Made by a program: the position numbers and the translations under genes. The notes beneath the pieces are model-generated. The model ran no database searches. It had not been told where the DNA came from and saw nothing but the letters and a program-made list of their open reading frames with translations. From JAAYAE01 sp963678395 (GTDB taxonomy: Bacteria; Bacillota; Negativicutes; Acidaminococcales; Acidaminococcaceae), in NCBI GenBank assembly GCA_963678395.1, contig OY782827.1:1798001-1862000 (forward strand): 64,000 nt of DNA, in the 5' to 3' direction. How positions within the stretch are numbered: position 1 is the first letter of the stretch; each line of letters starts with the position of its first letter. Shown here in pieces: positions 19,039-26,932 of the stretch.

Positions 19039-19386
19039 GTGAAAATAATGGGCCTCAAAGGTGGAAATAAGAGATATTTTAGCAAGGAATTTAAATTATC
19101 AGTTGTGCAGAGAAATTTAGCTGGCGAAAGCAGTGGGAAACTATCCAAACAACTTAATTTAGATAAATCGCTAATTTGTTACTGGGCAAGAATATATAGA
19201 GATAAAGGGGAATCTGGACTAGAATCCAAGAGACGTCCTGGAAATCCTCTTGCTACATATCAAAACAGAAAAACGCTATCCATCGAAGAACACCTTAGAT
19301 ATGAGCTGGCTAAAAAAGATATCGAGCTTGCAAAACTAAAAAAAATATTAGAATATCAGAGGGGGCATGTCAAGGCAGGAAATTAA
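19039..19386 (+). CDS. IS3-family transposase OrfA
   Basis: A 115-residue DNA-binding subunit with an N-terminal helix-turn-helix (FSKEFKLSVVQRNLAGE, LSKQLNLDKSLICYWARIY) and a C-terminal leucine-zipper-like stretch (YELAKKDIELAKLKKILEYQ). Start is GTG at 19039 or the ATG three codons later. An eight-A run at 19338-19345 near its end, together with an open -1 frame leading into orfB, indicates programmed -1 frameshifting to make the OrfAB transposase. Confidence 0.9.
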   Translation: MKIMGLKGGNKRYFSKEFKLSVVQRNLAGESSGKLSKQLNLDKSLICYWARIYRDKGESGLESKRRPGNPLATYQNRKTLSIEEHLRYELAKKDIELAKLKKILEYQRGHVKAGN

Positions 19387-19391
19387 TACGA

Positions 19392-20261
19392 TTGTATTTC
19401 GAGGCGATATTCGAATTAAGTGACCGTTATTCTGTAGTATGGTTATGTAAACAGTTTTCGGTATCTAGAGCTGGATATTATAACTGGATAAAACATAAAA
19501 ATCGTCCCAATACATATGAGTTACAGCGGCAAGAAATTATATTATTTATACGTAAAATTCATGAAGAAAAACCCAGCTATGGCTATCGCAGAATTCGTAA
19601 TCGAATTTTGAAAGATACCGGATGGCATATTTGTCTCCCGAGGGTGCTCTCTTGCATGCAAAGTATTGGCATCCAGTCTAAGGCACGAAAAAAGAAACAC
19701 TGGGGCGGTGTTGGAAAAGAGCATAATATCTTTAAAAATATTCTAAACCGCAATTTCACGGCTAAGAGACCATTACAAAAGGTTGTAACAGATATTACCG
19801 AATTCTACTGGCATGGCAGAAAATGCTTCTTTACATGTTACTTAGATTTATTTAATAATGAAATGGTGTCTTGGAATTTTGGTTTTCGTGAAGACCTGCC
19901 TTTTGTTCTTAAACCACTAACAGATCTCTTAGTTTTAATTGGAAAGGCTGCTGGTTCAGAGCCAACAATACTGCATTCCGATCAAGGTTCACAGTATAGC
20001 TCGCCTGCTTTCACAACGCTTTTGAAGAGATATGGCATTATCCAGAGTATGTCTCGTGCGGGAACGCCACATGATAATGCTGTTATTGAGAGTTTTTTCG
20101 GTTGGTTCAAAGAAGAATTGAACTTGGATTTCCATTTCAAGAAAGCAAACGATATTTTTATTGTTGTTCATCAAGCTGTAGACTATTTTAATATGCAAAG
20201 GCCTGTTGCTAAACTGCAATATAAATCTCCCATACAGTTTCGTCTAGATAGGTGCAACTAA
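19392..20261 (+). CDS. IS3-family transposase OrfB (DDE integrase)
   Basis: The catalytic half, with an HTH_21-like region (YGYRRIRNRILKDTG) and an rve-type DDE core: VVTDITEFYW (first D), LHSDQGSQYSS (second D) and NAVIESFFGWFKEE (E). The frame lies -1 relative to orfA and is open across the overlap, so the real product is probably the OrfAB fusion. The nominal TTG start at 19392 has no ribosome site. Confidence 0.92.
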   Translation: MYFEAIFELSDRYSVVWLCKQFSVSRAGYYNWIKHKNRPNTYELQRQEIILFIRKIHEEKPSYGYRRIRNRILKDTGWHICLPRVLSCMQSIGIQSKARKKKHWGGVGKEHNIFKNILNRNFTAKRPLQKVVTDITEFYWHGRKCFFTCYLDLFNNEMVSWNFGFREDLPFVLKPLTDLLVLIGKAAGSEPTILHSDQGSQYSSPAFTTLLKRYGIIQSMSRAGTPHDNAVIESFFGWFKEELNLDFHFKKANDIFIVVHQAVDYFNMQRPVAKLQYKSPIQFRLDRCN

Positions 20262-20382
20262 TTATTAGTGGTTATAGTGTCCTTTTTATATTGACCACTT
20301 CACATAGCCGGCGGTTTATTGTTTCTTCGCTCCTTTGTCGCTCGAAACCATCGCTAAAGCAAAATATACAATAAAAAAAATT

Positions 20383-20405
20383 AAGCCACTTCCTAGAAGT
20401 GGCTT
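20383..20405. terminator. Terminator after ogt
   Basis: A 10-bp stem (AAGCCACTTC and GAAGTGGCTT, loop CTA) with a T-run on both sides, directly after the ogt stop on the minus strand. Confidence 0.85.
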
Positions 20406-20408
20406 TTT

Positions 20409-20942
20409 TTATAATGCAGTTCCGGCTTTCGGTAGATAAAACGTATCCATATTTACATTTTCTATTTTTAATAGTTTTATTTTTTTGTCGATACCACCTG
20501 CATAACCTGTAAGATTGCCACCAGTACCTACTACACGGTGGCAAGGAATAATAATGGAAATTGGGTTATGCCCAACAGCACCACCAACTGCCTGGGCTGA
20601 CATTTTTTTCTTTCCCAGTACTTTGGCCATACTCTTGGCAATTTCTCCGTATGTGATAGTTTGACCATAGGGAATTGTAGATAAAATTCTCCACACTTGC
20701 TGGCGAAACTCCGTGCCTTTGGGCGCTAGAGGCAAAATAATGGTCGGTTTATCACCTCTAAAATAGCAATCAAGCCAAGCTATCGTTTTGACAAACACAG
20801 GGAGCATCTGTGTTATGCATTCTTCTTTTATTGTGGAGGCAAAATATTTCTGGCCTGTTATCCATAGACCAGTAAGATTTTTACCGTCACTAGCCATAGT
20901 CAAAATTCCTAAAGGCGACTTGTAAGTTGCTGTGTAGAGCAT
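20409..20942 (-). CDS. ogt: Methylated-DNA--protein-cysteine methyltransferase
   Basis: Repairs O6-methylguanine by transferring the methyl group to its own cysteine. The 177-residue protein has the N-terminal RNase H-like domain (YKSPLGILTMASDGKNL) and the C-terminal domain with the active site IPCHRVVG, the DNA-binding region GTEFRQQVWRILSTIPYGQT and a conserved ending GGIDKKIKLL. Start is ATG at 20942 after AAGGTCC-like weak spacing. It is a single gene with its own terminator. Confidence 0.96.
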   Translation of the reverse strand: MLYTATYKSPLGILTMASDGKNLTGLWITGQKYFASTIKEECITQMLPVFVKTIAWLDCYFRGDKPTIILPLAPKGTEFRQQVWRILSTIPYGQTITYGEIAKSMAKVLGKKKMSAQAVGGAVGHNPISIIIPCHRVVGTGGNLTGYAGGIDKKIKLLKIENVNMDTFYLPKAGTAL

Positions 20943-21049
20943 AGCAAGGTCCCTCCTTATATCTGTTCTTGTCTTTTTCTATTATAACATTTGCCCAAAA
21001 ATGATACAACGAAATTGTCTGTTGTATAATTTTTGAATAAAAGCCGCTT

Positions 21050-21265
21050 TTATATCGTGCTCAATAATTGCTTAAGTTTTTGTATTTCTTCTTCCGATAA
21101 AGTTACTCCCTTACCCATTTTTGCATGATCCGGCGACCATTCTCGTAAATCATAGCGTGGTGCTCTATCATTCCAAGAAACTAAGTTTAGTTCTTTTTTC
21201 CAACCTTTGGTACCTTCGGCAACTACACCTATTTCTTTGATAATTTCAAATTTTAACTCCGACAT
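21050..21265 (-). CDS. PC4/YdbC-type ssDNA-binding protein
   Basis: A 71-residue protein of the YdbC family, bacterial relatives of the PC4 coactivator that bind single-stranded DNA as dimers. It matches in length and in the landmarks KEIGVVAEGTKGWKKELNLVSWN and YDLREWSPDHAKMGKGVTLSEEE. The ATG is preceded by TAGGAGG. Cytoplasmic; its cellular role in Firmicutes is not well defined. Confidence 0.88.
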   Translation of the reverse strand: MSELKFEIIKEIGVVAEGTKGWKKELNLVSWNDRAPRYDLREWSPDHAKMGKGVTLSEEEIQKLKQLLSTI

Positions 21266-21400
21266 GAAAATACCTCCTAATTATCAGTAAGGTCATTAAT
21301 ATACCTTCTAAAAAACAGTATAACAAAGTTAAAAAATAAGTCCAGAATATAAACAAAATTGGTAAGGTGTGGGTAATAATTGGGGGAAACAAAAAAAACT

Positions 21401-21456
21401 AGATAGTAAAATAACAAATGCCGCTCAAACGAGCGGCATTTGTTATTTTACTATCT
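21401..21456 (-). terminator. Terminator overlapping the end of ywbE
   Basis: A perfect 26-bp inverted repeat with a four-base loop (AAAC), followed on the minus strand by a run of T (CTAGTTTTTTTTG). The right arm covers the last codons and stop of ywbE, so the stem is built from coding sequence and its copy. Unusually long for a simple terminator. Confidence 0.85.
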
Positions 21457-21637
21457 CCTGTACGCGACCTACAACTTCATCTATAAGTCTTACTTTTATT
21501 CCACGATGGTGCACTGCAGAATTAGTTAAAATATCTTTAACAATGCCTTCTGTTAGCTGCCCAGTTCGTTGATGCTCTTTCTTGACCACCATAACATGTG
21601 TACCAGGTGGTACATTCTTTCTAATAGTTCCTTCCAT
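21443..21637 (-). CDS. YwbE family protein
   Basis: A 64-residue protein that matches the small YwbE family in length and sequence pattern (IRKNVPPGTHVMVVKKEHQRT, GIVKDILTNSAVHHRGIKVRL). The family has an SH3-like or KOW-like fold of unknown function. The ATG at 21637 follows GGAGGTGTT. Its last codons form one arm of the 26-bp terminator stem. Confidence 0.88.
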   Translation of the reverse strand: MEGTIRKNVPPGTHVMVVKKEHQRTGQLTEGIVKDILTNSAVHHRGIKVRLIDEVVGRVQEIVK

Positions 21638-21729
21638 ACAACACCTCCGAAATAATTATACCATTTTCTCGAAAAAATATAGCTAGTTACAATTGCGCAG
21701 CCAATATTTTCGACTACAAATCGCTGCGT

Positions 21730-23205
21730 TTATGTTTGAACAAACAAAGGAACATGACTACTATTTTGAGAAAAATCAAAAATATTCTCTGCTGTAAGTG
21801 GATTTAAAATAGCACCCATATTATTAAACAACTTTTCCGAAGCAGTATCGGCTTGCTTTTTTGTTTTTAAAACTTCAACAATTTTAGCCTCTATAACTGC
21901 TTTGCCATTGTATAGCTTATTTATTTCACTTTGATGCTTGCTCACTACAGCCTTGGCTGCGCTAATATCTACAATCTGATATACTGGCACAAACCATTGT
22001 TTGTAATAATTTTTAAGCCCTATTTCTCCTGTTTTAATCACATTGGCACTGTACCATTTAAAATTTTGCGTATCACTGGGAGAATTGTCAATTACAGCCC
22101 AGCCTCCATTTTTTATGGAAACATACAAGGCATCATTTTTAAAATTTTTTATACCAAAATACTCAATATATTTTGTTTTATTGATTTGCTCTTGCGCCAT
22201 GTATACCTTAGCTTCTTCTTTTTGTACATTATCTTCCACCTGCATATTATCAATTTCTTGGCTAAATTCATTTATCCTATCACTTGCTGTTTTTCTTTGT
22301 CTGACACGAACTTCCAAAGCCTTAAAAAAATGACTGTTTTTAGCCAATATTGGCACATCCGGTTGATTTTGCAAAACATTTAGATATTGCAATATTGCCT
22401 CATTATCATCTGCAATTAAATAGCGTTGTATTGCATAAATATCAGCTATGCCTTTTAAATTTTGGAGCATATTATCTGCAGCAAGTCCCTCAACATTGTA
22501 TATCTGCAAGGCATCTATCTGCGCATCATAGTCTCCAGGTGCATTTCTACAAGCCTTGAGAATAGCATTCCCTTCCGCCACTATTTTGTCTTTAAAAATA
22601 TTGGGATTAACAGCTAAACCGTTGTTTTGCAATAATTGCTGTAAACACCTATTATTGTCATATATCTCGAAAAAGTCTGGTACTAATACTTTGCTAGCTG
22701 TAAAAGCACTAATAATAGCGTCTTTTTGCTGCACCTTTACATTTGCAGATAATAAATATCCTGCCAACGAATTTATATATTCTTTATTCCCTAAGAAAAT
22801 AATTGCTTTAGTAGCAGCTCGCGTAACATTAGTAAAAAAAAATGAGTTTGCTCTAGCATCCACCATTTGCATAAGAGCCTTGTTATTATGTGCGGCACTA
22901 AGTTGTGCTACTTTGTATTCAGTAGGGCCATTAATATAAAACATTATGCTTGTGAATATGCTGGCAACCACTAATAAGAAAACCATCTTTTGTTTGGACC
23001 TAGTAGGAAACTTGACCAGTATAATATTCTTAGCTAACTCTAATACTCTTGTTAAATATGGTTTTTGGAGCTTATTGACATCCTCCCCGCTCACACTATC
23101 TATTTTCTTTTTACTACTACTCGCTTTCAATATTCGTCCACAGTAGCGACACTTTATAGCGCCTGCCGTAATTTGTTGACCACAATATGGACAAAATTTA
23201 TGCAT
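21730..23205 (-). CDS. Zinc-ribbon, single-pass membrane protein of unknown function
   Basis: A 491-residue protein I cannot assign to a known family. An N-terminal zinc ribbon (C5, C8, C19, C22, CPYC...CRYC) is followed by a basic linker, one membrane segment (about residues 73-91) and about 400 residues predicted outside the membrane, mostly helical and alanine/asparagine rich, with coiled-coil character around residues 300-330 and a beta-rich piece (LYVSIKNGGWAVIDNSP). The layout resembles zinc-ribbon membrane proteins such as Bacillus YvbJ only in outline. It is the last of three genes with 27-30-base gaps, all membrane proteins, two with zinc ribbons. Confidence 0.75.
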   Translation of the reverse strand: MHKFCPYCGQQITAGAIKCRYCGRILKASSSKKKIDSVSGEDVNKLQKPYLTRVLELAKNIILVKFPTRSKQKMVFLLVVASIFTSIMFYINGPTEYKVAQLSAAHNNKALMQMVDARANSFFFTNVTRAATKAIIFLGNKEYINSLAGYLLSANVKVQQKDAIISAFTASKVLVPDFFEIYDNNRCLQQLLQNNGLAVNPNIFKDKIVAEGNAILKACRNAPGDYDAQIDALQIYNVEGLAADNMLQNLKGIADIYAIQRYLIADDNEAILQYLNVLQNQPDVPILAKNSHFFKALEVRVRQRKTASDRINEFSQEIDNMQVEDNVQKEEAKVYMAQEQINKTKYIEYFGIKNFKNDALYVSIKNGGWAVIDNSPSDTQNFKWYSANVIKTGEIGLKNYYKQWFVPVYQIVDISAAKAVVSKHQSEINKLYNGKAVIEAKIVEVLKTKKQADTASEKLFNNMGAILNPLTAENIFDFSQNSSHVPLFVQT

Positions 23206-23232
23206 ATTTACAACTCCTTAAAACTATTTGTT

Positions 23233-23832
23233 TTAAATACTTTGACTCAAATGAATATATTTTTCAAGGAATTCACTTACCACATTGGGATAAGTTTCTA
23301 TATAGTAAAAATAACCGGAACGCACAAGTAAACCCAAAACGGTTAATAATAAAAAATAAACCTTTAAGCCTCTAGTAAACACATAATACGCTACACTAAG
23401 ATTTTCTTCGTGTGTGATACTATATTCTACCACGTCTTGTTTATTAAGATACCTAAATTTCTGTCTTACCTTTGTTGTGGTAAAATCGCCAAATATATTT
23501 AACCTTACATTTACTTCCGGATTTGCCAGCAGTTTTTTAATCATATACTCCATTGTTGTACACAAATTATTTAAAAATTCTTTATTGTTTGTAAAAACAT
23601 TGTAAGCGAAAATTTTTATAGAAAACTCACACATGCCTTGCGTCATTTTAGTTTTAAGATAAGGGAACTCATTTATTAGCTTACAATGCAATTCCCTAAT
23701 GCGTTCTTGCTCATCATTTGTAAGAATGAAAAGCTTCGTAGAGTCCTTATTAGTAAGCAAAATTTCTCCCGAAATATTAATCCTGTTATTTCCTGTATAG
23801 TTTTTCCACATTAGCATAAGCCTTTTAACCAT
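23233..23832 (-). CDS. Hypothetical protein with C-terminal membrane segment
   Basis: A 199-residue protein of no recognised family. The first 150 residues look soluble with mixed strands and helices (RINISGEILLTNKDSTKLFILTN shortened here, VNVRLNIFGDFTTTKV); a hydrophobic segment (about residues 155-172, YFLLLTVLGLLVRSGYF) lies near the C-terminus, so it is probably tail-anchored. Middle gene of the zinc-ribbon trio, with 30- and 27-base spacers, hence likely one transcript and one complex. Confidence 0.7.
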   Translation of the reverse strand: MVKRLMLMWKNYTGNNRINISGEILLTNKDSTKLFILTNDEQERIRELHCKLINEFPYLKTKMTQGMCEFSIKIFAYNVFTNNKEFLNNLCTTMEYMIKKLLANPEVNVRLNIFGDFTTTKVRQKFRYLNKQDVVEYSITHEENLSVAYYVFTRGLKVYFLLLTVLGLLVRSGYFYYIETYPNVVSEFLEKYIHLSQSI

Positions 23833-23862
23833 TCAAAGTTCCTCCGTAATAATTTTTCCTTC

Positions 23863-24468
23863 TTACTGCTCTGCTAGGGCACTTCCGCAAAATTCACAAA
23901 ATTTGGCATCGGTAGATACTAGTTCTTTACAATAGGGACATTCTACCTTTGCTTGACTTTTTTCTTCGCTCTGAGGAAGTACTTCGCTTTGACAATACTT
24001 ACATTTAGCAGCATCAGCACGAATAAGCTCTTTGCAATACGGACACTCAACCATAGGTATTTTTTCAATATCGGCCCCGCAATACCTACACTTAACGGCA
24101 TCACGTTTTATTACTTGACCACAATGAGGGCAAATTGCGCCTCCTTCAAGAAAACTTTGGCGCACGGAATTTTGCAATTTTTCAGTTTCTATCTTTCCAA
24201 GACTTTGCTCCACTGCTTTAATTTGTTTACTTGTAGATATTTCTCCCATAGCAACCCGCTCTCTTAATTGCTGTTGCTCCATAGACACCTGTTCTACCTG
24301 TTCTTTTATTTTGTCATCTTTGGACAAAGCAAGTATTATTCCTAATAGAATAGGGCTAAAGAAAAAAGCACCAACCCCCCAGAGAAAACCATTTTTACCT
24401 TTTGTAGTTGCAAAATAGCCAACTGCAAAACACAGAAAAAGCCAACTAAATGAATATCCATATAACAT
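23863..24468 (-). CDS. Membrane protein with coiled coil and three zinc ribbons
   Basis: A 201-residue protein: two membrane segments (about residues 5-22 and 28-48), a predicted coiled coil (about 50-105, rich in Q/E/K) and three successive four-cysteine zinc ribbons (CPHC...CRYC, CPYC...CKYC, CPYC...CEFC). The ribbons lie on the cytoplasmic side if the coiled coil does. I do not recognise the overall architecture. First gene of the trio, downstream of the exoA terminator, so probably with its own promoter. Confidence 0.75.
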   Translation of the reverse strand: MLYGYSFSWLFLCFAVGYFATTKGKNGFLWGVGAFFFSPILLGIILALSKDDKIKEQVEQVSMEQQQLRERVAMGEISTSKQIKAVEQSLGKIETEKLQNSVRQSFLEGGAICPHCGQVIKRDAVKCRYCGADIEKIPMVECPYCKELIRADAAKCKYCQSEVLPQSEEKSQAKVECPYCKELVSTDAKFCEFCGSALAEQ

Positions 24469-24619
24469 AATTATTTCTCCTTTGAACTGTTTTTTGATTT
24501 CTTCTTGCTTGTTTTTATTGTCATGTAGACAATTTTGCTCTGAGTATCAGTATACAACTAATGATTTAGCCAAGCAATACAAAGCACTAAAGTTTCACAT
24601 CTTCACAATTTATACAAAA

Positions 24620-24665
24620 ATTGCATCACAACTGTTAACTTTAGCTTTAACAGTTGTGATGCAAT
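24620..24665 (-). terminator. Terminator after exoA
   Basis: A 19-bp inverted repeat (ATTGCATCACAACTGTTAA and complement) with a 7-8-base loop, followed on the minus strand by TTTTTG. It separates exoA from the zinc-ribbon operon. Confidence 0.8.
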
Positions 24666-24687
24666 TAATATTTTAGCTATATTTTCC

Positions 24688-25440
24688 TTATTTAATTACA
24701 AGTTCTATGGGGCAATGATCGCTTCCTAATATCTCAGTATGAATTCTTGCACTTACCATTTCCTCGCGCAATTTTTCAGATACTAAAAAGTAATCAATTC
24801 TCCATCCGGCATTTTTCGTGCGGGCCTGGAACATATATGACCACCAAGAATATACTCCTTCTAAGTCGGGATAGAAAAAACGAAAAGAATCTATAAACCC
24901 CTTAGACAAAAATTGCGTCATTTTAGCGCGTTCCTCATCAGTAAAGCCAGCATTTTTATGGTTTGTTTTATAGTTTTTTAAATCTATTTCTTCATGAGCC
25001 ACATTTAGATCGCCGCACACAATTGTTGGTTTCTTACTATCTAGTTCTTTAACGTAATTTTGGAAAGCATCTTCCCACTCCATACGATAATCCAGTCGTT
25101 CTAATTCTCTTTTAGAATTGGGCGTATAAACATTGACTAAATAAAAATTGGCAAATTCTGCAGTAATAACCCTACCTTCATGATCATGTTCTTCAATTCC
25201 TAAATCATATGTTACTTTTATGGGTTCTTCTTTTGTGAAAATTGCCGTACCGGAATAGCCTTTTTTATCTGCACTATTCCAATATTCATGGTATCCCGGA
25301 AAAACAAATTCAGCCTGTTCACGTTGCATTTTTGTTTCTTGTACACAAAAAATATCTGCATCCGCAGCCAGCAAAAAATCTTGAAACCCTTTCGTCATAC
25401 AAGCCCTAAGGCCATTCACATTCCATGATATTAATTTCAT
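24688..25440 (-). CDS. exoA: Exodeoxyribonuclease III
   Basis: A 250-residue AP endonuclease/3'-5' exonuclease of the ExoIII family acting in base-excision repair. Catalytic landmarks are SWNVNGLRA, CVQETKMQ (metal-binding E), CGDLNVAHEEIDL (D and N), and the C-terminal GSDHCPIELVI (D-H pair). The ATG at 25440 overlaps the TGA of the upstream membrane protein gene as ATGA. Confidence 0.95.
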   Translation of the reverse strand: MKLISWNVNGLRACMTKGFQDFLLAADADIFCVQETKMQREQAEFVFPGYHEYWNSADKKGYSGTAIFTKEEPIKVTYDLGIEEHDHEGRVITAEFANFYLVNVYTPNSKRELERLDYRMEWEDAFQNYVKELDSKKPTIVCGDLNVAHEEIDLKNYKTNHKNAGFTDEERAKMTQFLSKGFIDSFRFFYPDLEGVYSWWSYMFQARTKNAGWRIDYFLVSEKLREEMVSARIHTEILGSDHCPIELVIK

Positions 25441-26132
25441 TGATTTTTACCCTTTCTCTTTAGCCTCGTAAATAAAAAATTCACAACAAACAACAGTACC
25501 ATAGTTGCATATATATATTGCATTTCCGGTGCCTTAAATAAAAACGTTATACGGAAAGAAAAAAACACCGCTGCCAATAGCAAAAACCCTCCGTTAACCT
25601 TCGTTCTTTGTAAACACTTGACTCCTTCAATAAGTAAACAAATAGCCAGCACAAGATAAAATAATGATAGCAATGTTGAAGCATACAAGGTGCCTCTGAA
25701 AATATTAGCAGACAATAAACTACTTGCAAAAATTATTATAGGCAAAAAGATAAAGGCATGATAAGCTTTTCCCAAAATATGTTCCTGCCACAATTCTTTA
25801 TAAAGATAAGCCCAGGCTATGAGTGCAGTAATCACATAGGCCACTAAGTAAGGAATACCAACAGCCCTAGCCGCCCAAAAATAAGGGGGCAAAAGATATA
25901 TGCCAACGACCAATGCCCCAGAAGCACTGCCATAGACAAGATATTTAGCTAAAGGGTTATCCTCTTTTCCTGCTAAGCGGCCGAACATAGATCCCAAACT
26001 CATTAGTACTACCAATTTAGCTCCTGTAAACCAATCATAGGTACTGCCAAAAACTCCCCATAAAAGCAATAAGCAACAAACAAGAAGTAGAAACATTATA
26101 TTGGTATCTCTGCTTTTAGTATCTTTATTCAT
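25437..26132 (-). CDS. Polytopic membrane protein of unknown function
   Basis: A 231-residue protein with about seven or eight hydrophobic segments and little else. I do not recognise the family. A charged N-terminus (MNKDTKSRDTN) and a basic C-terminus (RLKRKGKNQ) suggest both ends are cytoplasmic. Its stop overlaps the exoA start, so the two are co-transcribed, which may be merely positional. Confidence 0.7.
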   Translation of the reverse strand: MNKDTKSRDTNIMFLLLVCCLLLLWGVFGSTYDWFTGAKLVVLMSLGSMFGRLAGKEDNPLAKYLVYGSASGALVVGIYLLPPYFWAARAVGIPYLVAYVITALIAWAYLYKELWQEHILGKAYHAFIFLPIIIFASSLLSANIFRGTLYASTLLSLFYLVLAICLLIEGVKCLQRTKVNGGFLLLAAVFFSFRITFLFKAPEMQYIYATMVLLFVVNFLFTRLKRKGKNQ

Positions 26133-26197
26133 AATAAGTAAACTACCTCCATCTTTTGTCTATATTGTACAACAAACAACTTACTCTTAGTAGCATT

Positions 26198-26932
26198 TTA
26201 GCTTTGCATTTGTTCCAAAAAATCTAAACTTTTTAATTGTTTATCTGTTTGGTACAAAATAAACTTGTAAAGAATTTGTTCCAACTGCATAAGTTCTTGT
26301 CCGCGCACCGTAAATTCTTGTGTTTTGCTAAAATCCAAATTCATAAGATTTTCAATAAGATTTTTCGTACCTAAAGAACAAGGCAGTTCATCTCCTATAG
26401 CACAGTTAATACACAAAAAACTACCTTGAGCTAAACTAAAATACCCATCTTCTGTCGGTTCTCTTTGGCAGCTAGTACAGGCTGTCAAATTGGGTCCTAA
26501 CCCGCAGTAAACTAAAAGTTTCAGCAAAGTGCTGATGGTAACTATACGTTTATTACGTTTCCCCAGCAAATTATATGCCTGCAACAAAAGATCATAAATT
26601 TCTTCTTGTGGTTCGTGATCACCTGTAAGATTTTCTGTTACTTCATTTATGACAGCACCATATGAGAGTGTCTCAATATCCACCTCTCCCGGAGGAAATA
26701 GGCTCTCACATTGGCGTAAGGCATCCATACGGGCGCCTGGAGTGAAGTGCGCAGACAACTGGGCAAACGGCTGTATTAAGCGTCCATAGGTGCTACGAGG
26801 GTAACGAGCTCCGAAAGCAATGAAGGCAATTTTACCATGAGCACGCGAAAAACAGACTGCGTATTTATCCGCAGTCTGCCAATTTTGTACCCGCAATATA
26901 AAAATATCGTCTTGGTATGCTTCCTTACTCAT
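26198..26932 (-). CDS. recO: DNA repair protein RecO
   Basis: Recombination mediator that helps load RecA onto SSB-coated DNA. The 244-residue product has an N-terminal OB fold (FILRVQNWQTADKYAVCFSR, GKIAFIAFGARYPRS) and a central four-cysteine zinc site (CTSCQREPTEDGYFSL and CINC). I prefer the ATG at 26932, which overlaps the end of the upstream CBS-domain gene by 8 bases and follows GGGGAAGAAG; an ATG at 26956 would add eight residues that are not typical of the family. The frame is intact. Confidence 0.93.
   Translation of the reverse strand: MSKEAYQDDIFILRVQNWQTADKYAVCFSRAHGKIAFIAFGARYPRSTYGRLIQPFAQLSAHFTPGARMDALRQCESLFPPGEVDIETLSYGAVINEVTENLTGDHEPQEEIYDLLLQAYNLLGKRNKRIVTISTLLKLLVYCGLGPNLTACTSCQREPTEDGYFSLAQGSFLCINCAIGDELPCSLGTKNLIENLMNLDFSKTQEFTVRGQELMQLEQILYKFILYQTDKQLKSLDFLEQMQS

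Larger units (their letters stand above)
18970..20302 (+). mobile_element. IS3-family element, copy 1
   Basis: A complete 1333-bp element. Ends share TGAAGTGGT followed by partly matching sequence to GGACAC, and it is flanked by a 5-bp target duplication CATAG (18965-18969 and 20303-20307). It carries orfA and orfB in an IS150-like arrangement. Copy 2 at 36912-38244 has the same length and, as far as I compared, differs by a single silent base, so transposition was recent. It inserted into the loop of a hairpin near the end of the IS200-type element. Confidence 0.92.
18274..20340 (-). mobile_element. IS200/IS605-type element, split by an IS3-family insertion
   Basis: A Y1 transposase gene lies between GC-rich hairpins. 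On one side, directly after lgt, are an 8-bp hairpin (CCGCCGGC-TCA-GCCGGCGG, 18274-18292) and a second one (AGCACCT-ATA-AGGTGCT, 18300-18316). On the other side a related hairpin (CGCCGG-CATAG-CCGGCG) is reconstructed only when the IS3-family element at 18970-20302 and its target duplication are removed. Subterminal hairpins are typical of this family, but the exact outer ends are not determined. No tnpB accessory gene is seen. Confidence 0.55.
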
